Made by a program: the position numbers and the translations under genes. The notes under the pieces are model-generated. The model ran no database searches, was not told where the DNA came from, and worked only from the letters and a program-made list of their open reading frames with translations. Shown piece after piece: positions 7,882-15,173 of a stretch of DNA of 30,890 nt; the stretch's first letter is position 1, and every line of letters begins with the position of its first letter. Source of the stretch: CAYQMF01 sp964418595 (GTDB taxonomy: Bacteria; Planctomycetota; UBA1135; UBA2386); assembly GCA_964418595.1 (NCBI GenBank), contig CAYQMF010000080.1:1-30890 (forward strand). Direction: 5' to 3'.

Positions 7882-9384
7882 TCAGGGCTTCTGCTTGCGC
7901 GCCTTCGCCAGCAGCCGTTCGCCGGCCGACTTGCTGAAGGTCTTCTTGCCGTCGCGGATCTGCGGGTTGCGCTCGAAGCACGCCACCGTCTCCAGGTGGT
8001 GGGTGAGCGGGAACATGTCGATCGGCTGGACCTTGGTGAGCGAGTACTCGGCACGCTCCAGGAACGCCGCGTCGCGCGCCAGCGCGCCGATGTCGCACGC
8101 GACGTAGACGACGCGATGCGGGCGCAGTTCGCCGACGACCGTCTCGAGTACGCCGACTTCGCAGCCGGCCCGCGGCGGATCGAGGACGACGCCGAAGGGG
8201 CGCTCGCCGGCCAGCGGCGCGAGCAGCTCCGCGATGGGGCCGGCGCGGAAGCTCGCGTTCGTGATGCCGTTCTCCCGGGCGGAGCGCTCGGCCGCGGCCA
8301 CCGCGCCGCGGCTGCCCTCGATCCCGATGACCCGGCGCGCGTGCCTCGCGATCGGCAGCGTGAGCAGGCCGCCGCCGCAGTAGCCGTCGATGATCGTCGC
8401 GTTCGCCGACGGCGCGAGGAACGCGAGGACCTGCTGCACGAGCACCGTCGCGCCGTGCTTCGACGTCTGGAAGAACCCTTCCGGCGACGCGAGGTAGCGG
8501 ATGCCGTCGATCTCCTCCGTGAGCCACGGCTTGCCGTGCAGCGCGCGCGTGCGCGGGCCCAGGAGGTGCATGGGCTCGAACGCATCGACGCGGCCGACCC
8601 GCCGCGCGCCGGTGGTCTCTGGCGGCGCGATCTCCGAGGGGTTGTGGTTGAGCCAGATCCCGGTGGCCCCGAGCGTCGCCAGCGCCTCGGTCACTTCGCG
8701 TTCGCGGGGCAGTTCGGCTTCGGCCGAGATCAATACGAGCCCGCGCTCGCCGCCCTGCGTCGCGCGCACCAGCGCCCCACGCATGACGCCGCGCCCGGTC
8801 TTGGCGTCCCACGCTGGCACGCGCATGCGCTCGCACACCTGCAGCGCCCGCTGCGCGAGCGTGAACGAGCGCGGGTCGGCGGCCTGGCACTCGTCGAGCG
8901 CGACGAGCCGGCGGCTGCCGAACCCGTAGAGCCCGCTGCGGTAGCCGCTGGGTTGTCGCTCCACGTGCAGCACCACCTTGGTGCGCTGGCCGTAGGGATC
9001 GCTCGGCGCGAGCACGGCGGGCACGGTCACTTCGCGGTGCAGCGCGTGCTTCAGGACCTTCTGCAGGCGCGCCCGCTTGTTCTCGAGCTGCGCGTCGTAG
9101 CGCACGTGCTGGAGCTGGCACCCGCCGCAGTCGCCGAAGTGCGGGCACGGCGCGTCGATCCGCTCCGGCGCCCGTTGCAGGATCTGCAGCACCTCGGCGC
9201 GACCGTTCTTGGCGCTCGCCGACACGATGCGTGCGCGCACGCGCTCGCCGAGCAGGGCCTCGCGCACGAAGATGACGTAGCCGTCGACGCGGGCGAGCCC
9301 GTCGCCGCCGTCGCCCTGGGCGTCGATCGCGAGTTCGAGCACGTCGTCGCGGGCGACGGGGGTGCGTGGGTCGGGCGGGCGCAT
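7882..9384 (-). CDS. rlmD: 23S rRNA (uracil-C5)-methyltransferase, RlmD/RumA family
   Basis: 500 residues in the order expected for RumA/RlmD, which methylates a uridine of 23S rRNA with S-adenosylmethionine. A TRAM domain (about 12-70) is followed by the iron-sulphur ligands C80, C86, C89 (CPHFGDCGGCQLQH) and C166. The methyltransferase fold has the SAM loop DGYCGGGLLTLPIA at 333-346, LDPPRAGC at 401-408, the catalytic cysteine C430 in VVYVACDIGALARD and the general base E465 in HHLETVACF. All catalytic residues are present. ATG at 9384 is chosen because the family begins at the TRAM domain; upstream in-frame codons are low-complexity. TrmA- and RlmC-like specificities cannot be excluded. 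Confidence 0.88.
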   Translation of the reverse strand: MRPPDPRTPVARDDVLELAIDAQGDGGDGLARVDGYVIFVREALLGERVRARIVSASAKNGRAEVLQILQRAPERIDAPCPHFGDCGGCQLQHVRYDAQLENKRARLQKVLKHALHREVTVPAVLAPSDPYGQRTKVVLHVERQPSGYRSGLYGFGSRRLVALDECQAADPRSFTLAQRALQVCERMRVPAWDAKTGRGVMRGALVRATQGGERGLVLISAEAELPREREVTEALATLGATGIWLNHNPSEIAPPETTGARRVGRVDAFEPMHLLGPRTRALHGKPWLTEEIDGIRYLASPEGFFQTSKHGATVLVQQVLAFLAPSANATIIDGYCGGGLLTLPIARHARRVIGIEGSRGAVAAAERSARENGITNASFRAGPIAELLAPLAGERPFGVVLDPPRAGCEVGVLETVVGELRPHRVVYVACDIGALARDAAFLERAEYSLTKVQPIDMFPLTHHLETVACFERNPQIRDGKKTFSKSAGERLLAKARKQKP

Positions 9385-9395
9385 CGGGGGGGCGG

Positions 9396-9401
9396 ACTGT
9401 A
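9396..9401 (-). promoter_or_regulatory. -10-like box TACAGT before rlmD
   Basis: TACAGT on the minus strand, 11 bases before the ATG at 9384; a run of C separates them and there is no Shine-Dalgarno. Fits the short-leader pattern. Confidence 0.4.
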
Positions 9402-9542
9402 GCTTGCGACAGGGTGAGGGAAAGAGCGCGGTGGGTGGTCGGTGTGCACTCGCTCGGTCCCGGGGCCGGCGCCCGGTATGGTGCCGGCCGCGCGACCCCC
9501 GACGGCACGCGACACATCGACCCATCCACGATGGAGAACACC

Positions 9543-9974
9543 ATGGGCAAACCAGACCCGAAGGAAGACGACGCGGCCGCCGAGATCGACGCGCGGCTCG
9601 CGCAACTCGACGACTGGCGCGGCGACGTGCTGCGCACCGTGCGCAAGCTCATCCGCGACGCGGACCAGGACGTCGTCGAGGAGGTGAAGTGGCGCAAGCC
9701 CTCCAACTCGATGCTCGGCGTGCCGGTGTGGTCGCACGGCGGGATCCTCTGCACCGGCGAGATCTACAAGGACAAGGTGAAGTTGACCTTCGCCAAGGGG
9801 GCCGCACTCGACGACGCGGCCGGGCTGTTCAACTCGAGCCTGGAGGGGAACGCGCGGCGCGCGATAGACATCCGCGCCGGCGACAAGCTCGACCCGCGCG
9901 CCTTCAAGACACTGATCCGCGCCGCGGTCGACCTCAACACTGCGGGGGCGACGAAGCCGACGAAACGCAGGTGA
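9543..9974 (+). CDS. DUF1801 (YdhG-like) family protein
   Basis: 143 residues. The pattern of a helical start, VEEVKWRKPSNSMLGVPVWSHGGILCTGEIYKDKVKLTFAKGA and a final ID-I-R-x-GDKLD...LIRAAVDLN is that of DUF1801, a small soluble family of unknown biochemical role. ATG at 9543 is preferred over the ATG at 9531 because GGAG sits six bases before it, one of the few clear Shine-Dalgarno sites here. Its last 122 bases lie inside the left copy of the 225-bp direct repeat, and a second copy of this tail is found at 11686-11807. Confidence 0.82.
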   Translation: MGKPDPKEDDAAAEIDARLAQLDDWRGDVLRTVRKLIRDADQDVVEEVKWRKPSNSMLGVPVWSHGGILCTGEIYKDKVKLTFAKGAALDDAAGLFNSSLEGNARRAIDIRAGDKLDPRAFKTLIRAAVDLNTAGATKPTKRR

Positions 9975-10077
9975 GCGCGGGTCACGCGCCGACGACCACC
10001 CAGTTGTAGACGCCGTGTGTGACCATGGCCGCGGGCAGCCAACGGGTCCAGCGGAAGACCAGCGCGGTGGCGATTCC
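9853..10077 (+). repeat. 225-bp direct repeat, left copy
   Basis: Aligns base for base with 11686-11910 (offset 1833). I count two mismatches in 225: A/C at 9866 versus 11699 and A/T at 10055 versus 11888. It holds the end of the DUF1801 gene, the short intergenic space and the last 31 codons of the CPBP-fusion gene, and ends abruptly mid-gene. Here the DUF1801 gene is intact and the CPBP gene truncated. Confidence 0.95.
9982..10077 (-). pseudogene. truncated copy of the CPBP protease C-terminus
   Basis: Encodes the last 31 residues of the permease-CPBP fusion (ATALVFRWTRWLPAAMVTHG and onward) and its stop. It is cut at 10077 where the repeat ends, so it has no start or upstream domains. One substitution (Phe for Tyr) separates it from the full gene. 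A by-product of the duplication, not an expected protein. Confidence 0.85.
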
Positions 10078-10157
10078 CGCTCGTTGAACACGCCGACGAG
10101 CGTGATGGTGCCACCGAGCTCGAGTCGTACGTCTGGGCGCTGTTCCCGTCGCGCGAG

Positions 10158-11234
10158 CTAGCGGCGATCCAGCGCGAGTGCCTTCGCGAGCCGCGGATCC
10201 GCCTCGAGCGCGGTGGCGGCTTCGGCGCCGAGGTTGGCATCGTCGAGTGCGATGTATTCGAGCGAGGGCGACACGTGGGTGATCGCCGCGACGAGCTGGT
10301 CGTCGATGTCGTTGTTCGATAGGTCGAGCCAGCGCAGCGTGGGGGACGCGAGCAAGGCCGCGGCGCCCTGCGCGGTGACGTGGTTGTTGCGGAGGTCGAG
10401 CTCGCGAACGGAGCTGCCGGCGAGGGCGATCGCGCCGCGGTCTCCCACCAGGCATTCCTTGAGGTCGAGTCGTGCGATGGCCAGTCGGGCGAGGTCGAGC
10501 GTGCCTGCATCGCCGACCTGGGTGGTCTCGAGACCGAGGAAATCGAGGGCGGTACCGGGCCAGTGTTGCGCCAGGACGTGCGCGCCGGCTGCCAGGAACT
10601 TGTTCCCACTCAGCGACAGCGCATGGACCGCGCCGATGCCCGGCACGCGGACGAGGTGCTCGAGGTCGGCGGCCCCGAGAACGTTCAGCTCGAGCGACAG
10701 TTCCGTCACGCGGACCCGCGCGACCGAGGCCGCGACCTTGGCGAGCACACCATGCCCGAGCCCGCAGATGTTCGCGCCTAATGCGTCGAGCGGCAGCTCG
10801 AGGAGCGGCGCGACGCCCTCCTCGATCTCCGTTCCGGTGATGGACAGTCGGCGCACCTTCGAGCGGGCGACCCGTTGCACGAGATCCGGCACGAGGACGC
10901 GAGCGAGCTCGGCGGTCAGGAACACATGCTCGATCGACGCCACGTCGGGGCTGTCGAGCGTGCGCCACAGCTCGGCAGAGGTCGCCCACGACATGCTGAG
11001 CACGCGACACACGCGGGTCCGCACTTCGCGTCCGACCGCGCACAGTCGTTCGACCCAGCGGACCGGAACGATCCGCGAACAGACCGGCCAGGCGGCGAGG
11101 CGCACGTCGATCTGATCTAGCTCGGACGTCACGACGTCGTCGTGGAGCCCATCGAGCCAGTCACAGACCTCGAGCCACGCGGCACCTTCCGGTGCACGTG
11201 CCACGAGCGATTGGAGGTGCGACCAGGCGATCAC
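10158..11234 (-). CDS. leucine-rich-repeat protein with TIGR02996-like N-terminus
   Basis: 358 residues. The N-terminus (LVARAPEGAAWLEVCDWLDG, about residue 9 onward) resembles the TIGR02996 repeat-companion domain (LVYADWLEERGD) of planctomycete and myxobacterial LRR proteins. From about 125 on come ribonuclease-inhibitor-like leucine-rich repeats: VRRLSITGTEI, VTELSLELNVLG, VHALSLSGNKFL, LDFLGLETTQVG, IARLDLKECLVG, VRELDLRNNHVT, LRWLDLSNNDID, LEYIALDDANLG. This makes a curved protein-binding scaffold; no signal peptide or enzyme domain is seen. The start is a GTG that overlaps the stop of the upstream ORF (GTGA), implying coupled translation. Partner and role unknown. Confidence 0.8.
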   Translation of the reverse strand: MIAWSHLQSLVARAPEGAAWLEVCDWLDGLHDDVVTSELDQIDVRLAAWPVCSRIVPVRWVERLCAVGREVRTRVCRVLSMSWATSAELWRTLDSPDVASIEHVFLTAELARVLVPDLVQRVARSKVRRLSITGTEIEEGVAPLLELPLDALGANICGLGHGVLAKVAASVARVRVTELSLELNVLGAADLEHLVRVPGIGAVHALSLSGNKFLAAGAHVLAQHWPGTALDFLGLETTQVGDAGTLDLARLAIARLDLKECLVGDRGAIALAGSSVRELDLRNNHVTAQGAAALLASPTLRWLDLSNNDIDDQLVAAITHVSPSLEYIALDDANLGAEAATALEADPRLAKALALDRR

Positions 11235-11398
11235 GTGGTGCGATGCCGCGCGGCGCGTGCGAAGACCAGCCGCTTGTGTTCCTTGACGAACTCGTCCTTC
11301 TTCGGGTTCGTCGCAACAACCAGGTTTGAATCGTTCTTCATCTTCACCATCTCGTTGTTGACCGGGACTTCGTTGGCCTTCCGTTGGACATGGGCCAT
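11231..11398 (-). CDS. small Lys/Asn-rich protein, unknown
   Basis: 55 residues if started at the ATG 11398 (MAHVQRKANEVPVNNEMVKM and so on, ending ARAARHRTT). An in-frame GTG just upstream would add a few residues, VFHAVALT. It matches no family I recognise. Support for it being real: its TGA overlaps the GTG of the LRR gene by four bases, and its composition (many Lys, Asn, Val; GC clearly below neighbours) does not look like antisense noise. The frame stays open far upstream, so it might be the C-terminal remnant of a longer gene cut by the repeat junction. Confidence 0.45.
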   Translation of the reverse strand: MAHVQRKANEVPVNNEMVKMKNDSNLVVATNPKKDEFVKEHKRLVFARAARHRTT

Positions 11399-11685
11399 CG
11401 TCAGCGCGACGGCGTGGAACACGCGCTCGACGTTCGCGTCGGTGGTGCCCTGGTGTCCGCCTCTATTCCAGTGTAGGCAGGCCGACTGTAGCAGGCGGTC
11501 ACGACCCGCCTGATTCCGGCGGTCAGCGCGGCGGTCACGATGCGCGCGTCCGTCCCGGTCGTGCGCACTCACTCCGGCAGGGAAGCCGAGGCTGCGTAGC
11601 ACATTGGCGGCGGAGAGCACTTGGCGTGCCCGATCTGGTTCCTGCCGTGCCGGTGGAGGCAAGAGCTGCCAGACCCCATCGCGGC
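11399..11685. other. 287-bp stretch without a convincing gene; three GGCGGTCA repeats
   Basis: Upstream of the small ORF and LRR gene. GGCGGTCA occurs three times in direct orientation at 11494, 11518 and 11530 (24- and 12-base spacing), the first and third extended to GGCGGTCACGA. Minus-strand TACAGT (11485-11490) and TACACT nearby could be -10 boxes for the LRR pair. Codon use in the open frames here is not coding-like. It could be a promoter/operator region or remnants of the DNA that carried the cassette. Confidence 0.35.
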
Positions 11686-11807
11686 CGCGGCGCGCGATCG
11701 ACATCCGCGCCGGCGACAAGCTCGACCCGCGCGCCTTCAAGACACTGATCCGCGCCGCGGTCGACCTCAACACTGCGGGGGCGACGAAGCCGACGAAACG
11801 CAGGTGA
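11686..11807 (+). pseudogene. truncated copy of the DUF1801 C-terminus
   Basis: Encodes the last 40 or so residues of the DUF1801 protein (AIDIRAGDKLDPRAFKTLIR and onward) and its stop, without the domain's first 100 residues. The only difference from the full gene is a silent Ile codon change. Not expected to be functional. Confidence 0.85.
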
Positions 11808-11910
11808 GCGCGGGTCACGCGCCGACGACCACCCAGTTGTAGACGCCGTGTGTGACCATGGCCGCGGGCAGCCAACGGGTCCAGCGGTAGACCAGCGCGG
11901 TGGCGATTCC
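11686..11910 (+). repeat. 225-bp direct repeat, right copy
   Basis: Second copy of 9853-10077, 223 of 225 bases the same. Here the CPBP-fusion gene is intact and the DUF1801 gene is the truncated partner. Homology stops sharply at both ends, inside coding sequence on each side. Confidence 0.95.
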
Positions 11911-14406
11911 GAGCAGGAACACCGGGGCCCAGCCCACCACCGGATGGCACACGGCGAACAACGCCGCGCTCCACGTCACCGCCAGCGCGAGGGGAAGCGT
12001 GCGCGCCAACGCGCCGAACACGAGCCCGCGGAACAGCACTTCCTCACACAAGGGAGCTGCCACCACGGTGAGCAGCAGCAAACCGCCGCGGTCGATGCTC
12101 GCGGGATCGACCTGTGGCGGCAGCGCGAACCACTCTTCCCGGCGCAGGAGCCACAGGTAGGCGAGGCCGATCCCGGCCACGGCCGCGCCTGCCGCCGCGC
12201 CGATCGTGAGCGCGCGGACGGCCGCGAGCAGACCGTGCACGTGGAAGCCGAGCGTCTCGAGCAGGTGCAACCCCCGCAGCTTCAACACGATGCCGAAGAC
12301 CAGCGCGGTGACCCCACCTGCGCCGACGAAGGCACCGAACAGCCCGTGCAGGTCGACCTCCGCAATCGAGTCGGCGCGCGTCGAACCCATGACGATCGCG
12401 ATCGCCACGGTCTGCACGACGAAGTAGGTCATCGCGGCGGTCCCGGCGTCGAAGAGGGACAGCGTCGGCGCGGGTCGGGCAATGGGGTCGAGCAGGTACG
12501 GAAGGCGCTCGCGCACGCGTTGCCAGATCGCATACGCGAGCGTGCCGAACAGGATCACCACGGCGATGCGCGGACTCCAGTCGCTCGACTGCAGGCCCGC
12601 CACGTACGTGCCGGCGAGGAAGAGATAGAGATACGCGTGGCGGGCCTTGATCTGCCGCGGCACGTGGTCGGCGGCAGGGTCGGTGCCCAGGGCCGCGATG
12701 CTGGCCGCGAGGTACGCCGCCATCCAGATGCCCGCGGTCACGAAGCCGGCGTCCCACACGATCTCGGGTCGCACGCCACTGCGGATCCCGAGCAGGACCA
12801 GCGCGCCAAGCCCGAGCACGGTCGCCGACGTCGCCCACAGGCGGATCTTGCGCTCCAGCACTTCGACGAGCGCCACCGGCAGGGAATACAGCATCCAGAG
12901 CGCGCGGCCTTCGCCGCTCAGCACCTGGAAGCACCCTGCGCTCAGCGCATAGGCGCCCACCACGTAGGCCATCACCGCGTGCCAGCCCGTCGACGCATCG
13001 CCCACGGCCCGGCCGAGCCCGCGGTTGGCGGCGAGCTGCAGGCCGATGAAGACCAGGGGCACGACCATGGTCTGCACCATGAAGTTGCGGTCGCGCAGGA
13101 CGAGGCGCAGGTCCTTGCCCAGCACGCCGTGCAGATGCGACGGTCTCTGCCAACGCATGGCGCCCCCGCGCACGCCCGGGCTCGTGCCCGCCGAACGCAC
13201 GACGCCCTGGCGCAGGAGGCTGGCGACGCCGCCGAGCGCCGCGAGCAGCACGACGGTGACGAAGGCGAACCACAGGACCGGCGCGATCAGGGGGCTGTGG
13301 ACCGCGGCGAGCGGCAGGTTCATGGGCAGCCATGGCAGCCAGCTGGGCGTGGTGGCGGCCAGGTCGAGGAACCACTGGGGCACCTGTTCCTGGAGCGTGG
13401 CGGCGAACACGGCGAACAGCAGCGTGATGCCGATCAAGGTGCACGCGCCCTGCACGCTGCGCACGCGGTGCAGCGGCAAGCGCAGGCGCAGCCAGGTCTC
13501 GAGCCACATCCGCACCGCGCCGATCGTGAGCGCGAGGCCGGCGGTGGCGACCATCGCGAGCACCGGTGCCAGCCAGCCGAGCCCGGCGCCGACGTAGACC
13601 TGCAGCAGCAGGGGGAAGACCGTGAACCAGGTGAAGAACTGGACCAGCGCGTACTCGAGGACCTTCGCCAGCACGATCGAGCGCGTCGCGACCGGGAAGG
13701 TCAGCAACCACGTGAAGCTCCAGTCGGCGCGGCCGAGATCGGCGTTGCCGGCGCCGAGACCGGCCGCGAGGAGCGCGACGAAGAGTGCGGCGAGCAGCAG
13801 GGACGTGCCGGTGATCGCGCGCTGACCCGAGTCGCCATCCGGCCAGACCTCGCGATCGACGAGGAGAGGCAGCGCATCCACCGTACGGAACCCGGCTGCT
13901 CCGTGCTGCTCGAAGTGGGCGACGATCCGGTCCGCGTCCACGCTCTCGCGCCGCACGCCGGCCAGGTCACGCCCGAGGCGCGCGAGGCGCTCGGCGCGCT
14001 TCGTCTCGCGTTCGGACTCGTCGTCCGTGCGCGTGGCGATGCGCTCGAGGTCGGACTCTGCCTGGCGCAGCAGGCGCATGGTGCGCGTCTGCACCGTGAT
14101 CGTCGCGGTCTCGCCCTCCGTGGCACCCGCGGCGTTCGCGATCCCGTCCACGGCGCGCGCCGACATCATCAGCGCCTGCAGGGCGAGGATCGGCAGCATG
14201 CACACCATGAGCACGGTGAGCGCGGCGGAGCCCTTGCGGCGTGGCGTGCCCTTACGGCTCCCGTCCCGGGTCGCGGTGGGCTTCTTGTCGGCGGTCTTCT
14301 TCTGCCGGACGGCGCGCGCGATCTGCATGGCGCGGAACAGGCGGCGGAGCGAGTTGCGCGCGAGCAGGCGGAGCACGCGCAGCGTGCCGGGTGGCGAGAA
14401 CGTCAC
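11815..14406 (-). CDS. ABC-2 type permease fused to a CPBP (CAAX-type) intramembrane protease
   Basis: 863 residues. After a basic N-terminus and a first transmembrane segment (about 62-82) comes an extracytoplasmic, charged helical region, as in ABC-2 exporters of the NatB type, then a first group of membrane helices. LGKDLRLVLRDRNFMVQTMVVP begins a second permease-like half. The last 230 residues form a CPBP domain with all three motifs: EExxxR (E788, E789, R793 in PLCEEVLFRG), FxxxH (H821 in FAVCHP) and HxxxN (H853, N857 in THGVYN). CPBP proteins are glutamic intramembrane proteases, acting in maturation or immunity of peptides. The gene overlaps its ATPase by four bases. The substrate may be a peptide both cut and exported; that is inference. 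Confidence 0.8.
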   Translation of the reverse strand: MTFSPPGTLRVLRLLARNSLRRLFRAMQIARAVRQKKTADKKPTATRDGSRKGTPRRKGSAALTVLMVCMLPILALQALMMSARAVDGIANAAGATEGETATITVQTRTMRLLRQAESDLERIATRTDDESERETKRAERLARLGRDLAGVRRESVDADRIVAHFEQHGAAGFRTVDALPLLVDREVWPDGDSGQRAITGTSLLLAALFVALLAAGLGAGNADLGRADWSFTWLLTFPVATRSIVLAKVLEYALVQFFTWFTVFPLLLQVYVGAGLGWLAPVLAMVATAGLALTIGAVRMWLETWLRLRLPLHRVRSVQGACTLIGITLLFAVFAATLQEQVPQWFLDLAATTPSWLPWLPMNLPLAAVHSPLIAPVLWFAFVTVVLLAALGGVASLLRQGVVRSAGTSPGVRGGAMRWQRPSHLHGVLGKDLRLVLRDRNFMVQTMVVPLVFIGLQLAANRGLGRAVGDASTGWHAVMAYVVGAYALSAGCFQVLSGEGRALWMLYSLPVALVEVLERKIRLWATSATVLGLGALVLLGIRSGVRPEIVWDAGFVTAGIWMAAYLAASIAALGTDPAADHVPRQIKARHAYLYLFLAGTYVAGLQSSDWSPRIAVVILFGTLAYAIWQRVRERLPYLLDPIARPAPTLSLFDAGTAAMTYFVVQTVAIAIVMGSTRADSIAEVDLHGLFGAFVGAGGVTALVFGIVLKLRGLHLLETLGFHVHGLLAAVRALTIGAAAGAAVAGIGLAYLWLLRREEWFALPPQVDPASIDRGGLLLLTVVAAPLCEEVLFRGLVFGALARTLPLALAVTWSAALFAVCHPVVGWAPVFLLGIATALVYRWTRWLPAAMVTHGVYNWVVVGA

Positions 14407-15164
14407 GGCGCTTCCGCCGCCTCCTCACCCGGCCCGGCGCCGCCTGCGATCTGGAAGAAGACGTCTTCGAGCGAACCGCCGGCGGCGATGGCGCGGACCT
14501 CGTCGAGCGTGCCCAACGCTGCCAGCTTGCCGCGGTGCAGGATGCCGACGCGGTGGCACAGGCGCTCCGCCTGATCGAGCAGATGCGTACTGTACAGCAC
14601 CGCTGCACCCGCGGCGGCCGTCTCGCGGATGAGCGCGAGCAGCGCCCGCGTCGCGACCGGGTCGAGGCCGTTGGTGGGCTCGTCGAGCAGGAGTACGCGC
14701 GGGCGGTGCAGCATCGCGCAGATGAGCGCGAGCTTCTTCTTCATCCCCATCGAGTAGTTGACCGCGAACTCGTCGAGGTCGCCGCTCAACTCCAGGCGGG
14801 CCGCCAGCTCGGCGCCGCGCGCCGTCACGGTGGCGATCGGCATGCCGCGCATCTCGCCGCAGAACCGCACGATCTCCCCGCCGCGCAGGTGGTCGTAGAA
14901 CACCGGGTCGTCGGGCAGGTACCCCACGTGCTGCATCACCTCGGCGCGCGCCGCGAAGCAGTCGTGCCCGGCGATCGCCGCGGTGCCCGACGTCGGCGCG
15001 AGGATCCCCATCAGCATGCGGATGGTCGTGGTCTTGCCCGCGCCGTTGGGTCCCAGCAGGGCGACGATCTCGCCGCCCGCCGCGGTGAGGCTCACGTCGT
15101 CGACGGCGAGGAAGCCGTCGTACGACTTGGTCAGGTGGCTCAGCGCGAGGACTTGATCGGTCAT
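14403..15164 (-). CDS. ABC transporter ATP-binding protein
   Basis: 253 residues, complete: Walker A GPNGAGKTT at 38-46, an altered signature SMGMKKKLAL at 138-147 where LSGGQ usually stands (as in CcmA/NatA-type exporters), Walker B VLLLDEP at 157-163 and the H-loop histidine H194 in YSTHLLDQAE. It powers the permease-CPBP fusion, whose start overlaps its stop by four bases (ATGA). It follows dacB by nine bases, so dacB, ATPase and permease form one transcription unit. Confidence 0.93.
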   Translation of the reverse strand: MTDQVLALSHLTKSYDGFLAVDDVSLTAAGGEIVALLGPNGAGKTTTIRMLMGILAPTSGTAAIAGHDCFAARAEVMQHVGYLPDDPVFYDHLRGGEIVRFCGEMRGMPIATVTARGAELAARLELSGDLDEFAVNYSMGMKKKLALICAMLHRPRVLLLDEPTNGLDPVATRALLALIRETAAAGAAVLYSTHLLDQAERLCHRVGILHRGKLAALGTLDEVRAIAAGGSLEDVFFQIAGGAGPGEEAAEAP

Positions 15165-15173
15165 GATGAGTAC

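Larger units (their letters stand above)
10078..11685. other. 1.6-kb cassette bracketed by the 225-bp direct repeats
   Basis: Unique DNA between the two repeat copies, carrying the LRR gene and a small upstream ORF on the minus strand. Removing it together with one repeat copy would restore a simple convergent junction of the DUF1801 and CPBP genes, so the cassette looks like a later arrival. No transposase, integrase or terminal inverted repeat is visible. The 80 bases from 10078 to 10157 behind the LRR gene hold short open frames on both strands, perhaps gene remnants. Part of the cassette (about 11277-11400) is visibly lower in GC than its surroundings. Confidence 0.6.

Noticed and set aside
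6644..9754. One 1036-residue minus-strand protein
   Set aside because: Only the last 363 residues look like protein; the rest is a shadow of rlmD in another frame, with a TATCCT box and TTG start at the border.
10078..11685. Insertion sequence or integron cassette
   Set aside because: No transposase or integrase, terminal inverted repeats or attC-like core; the bracketing repeats are far too long for target-site duplications.
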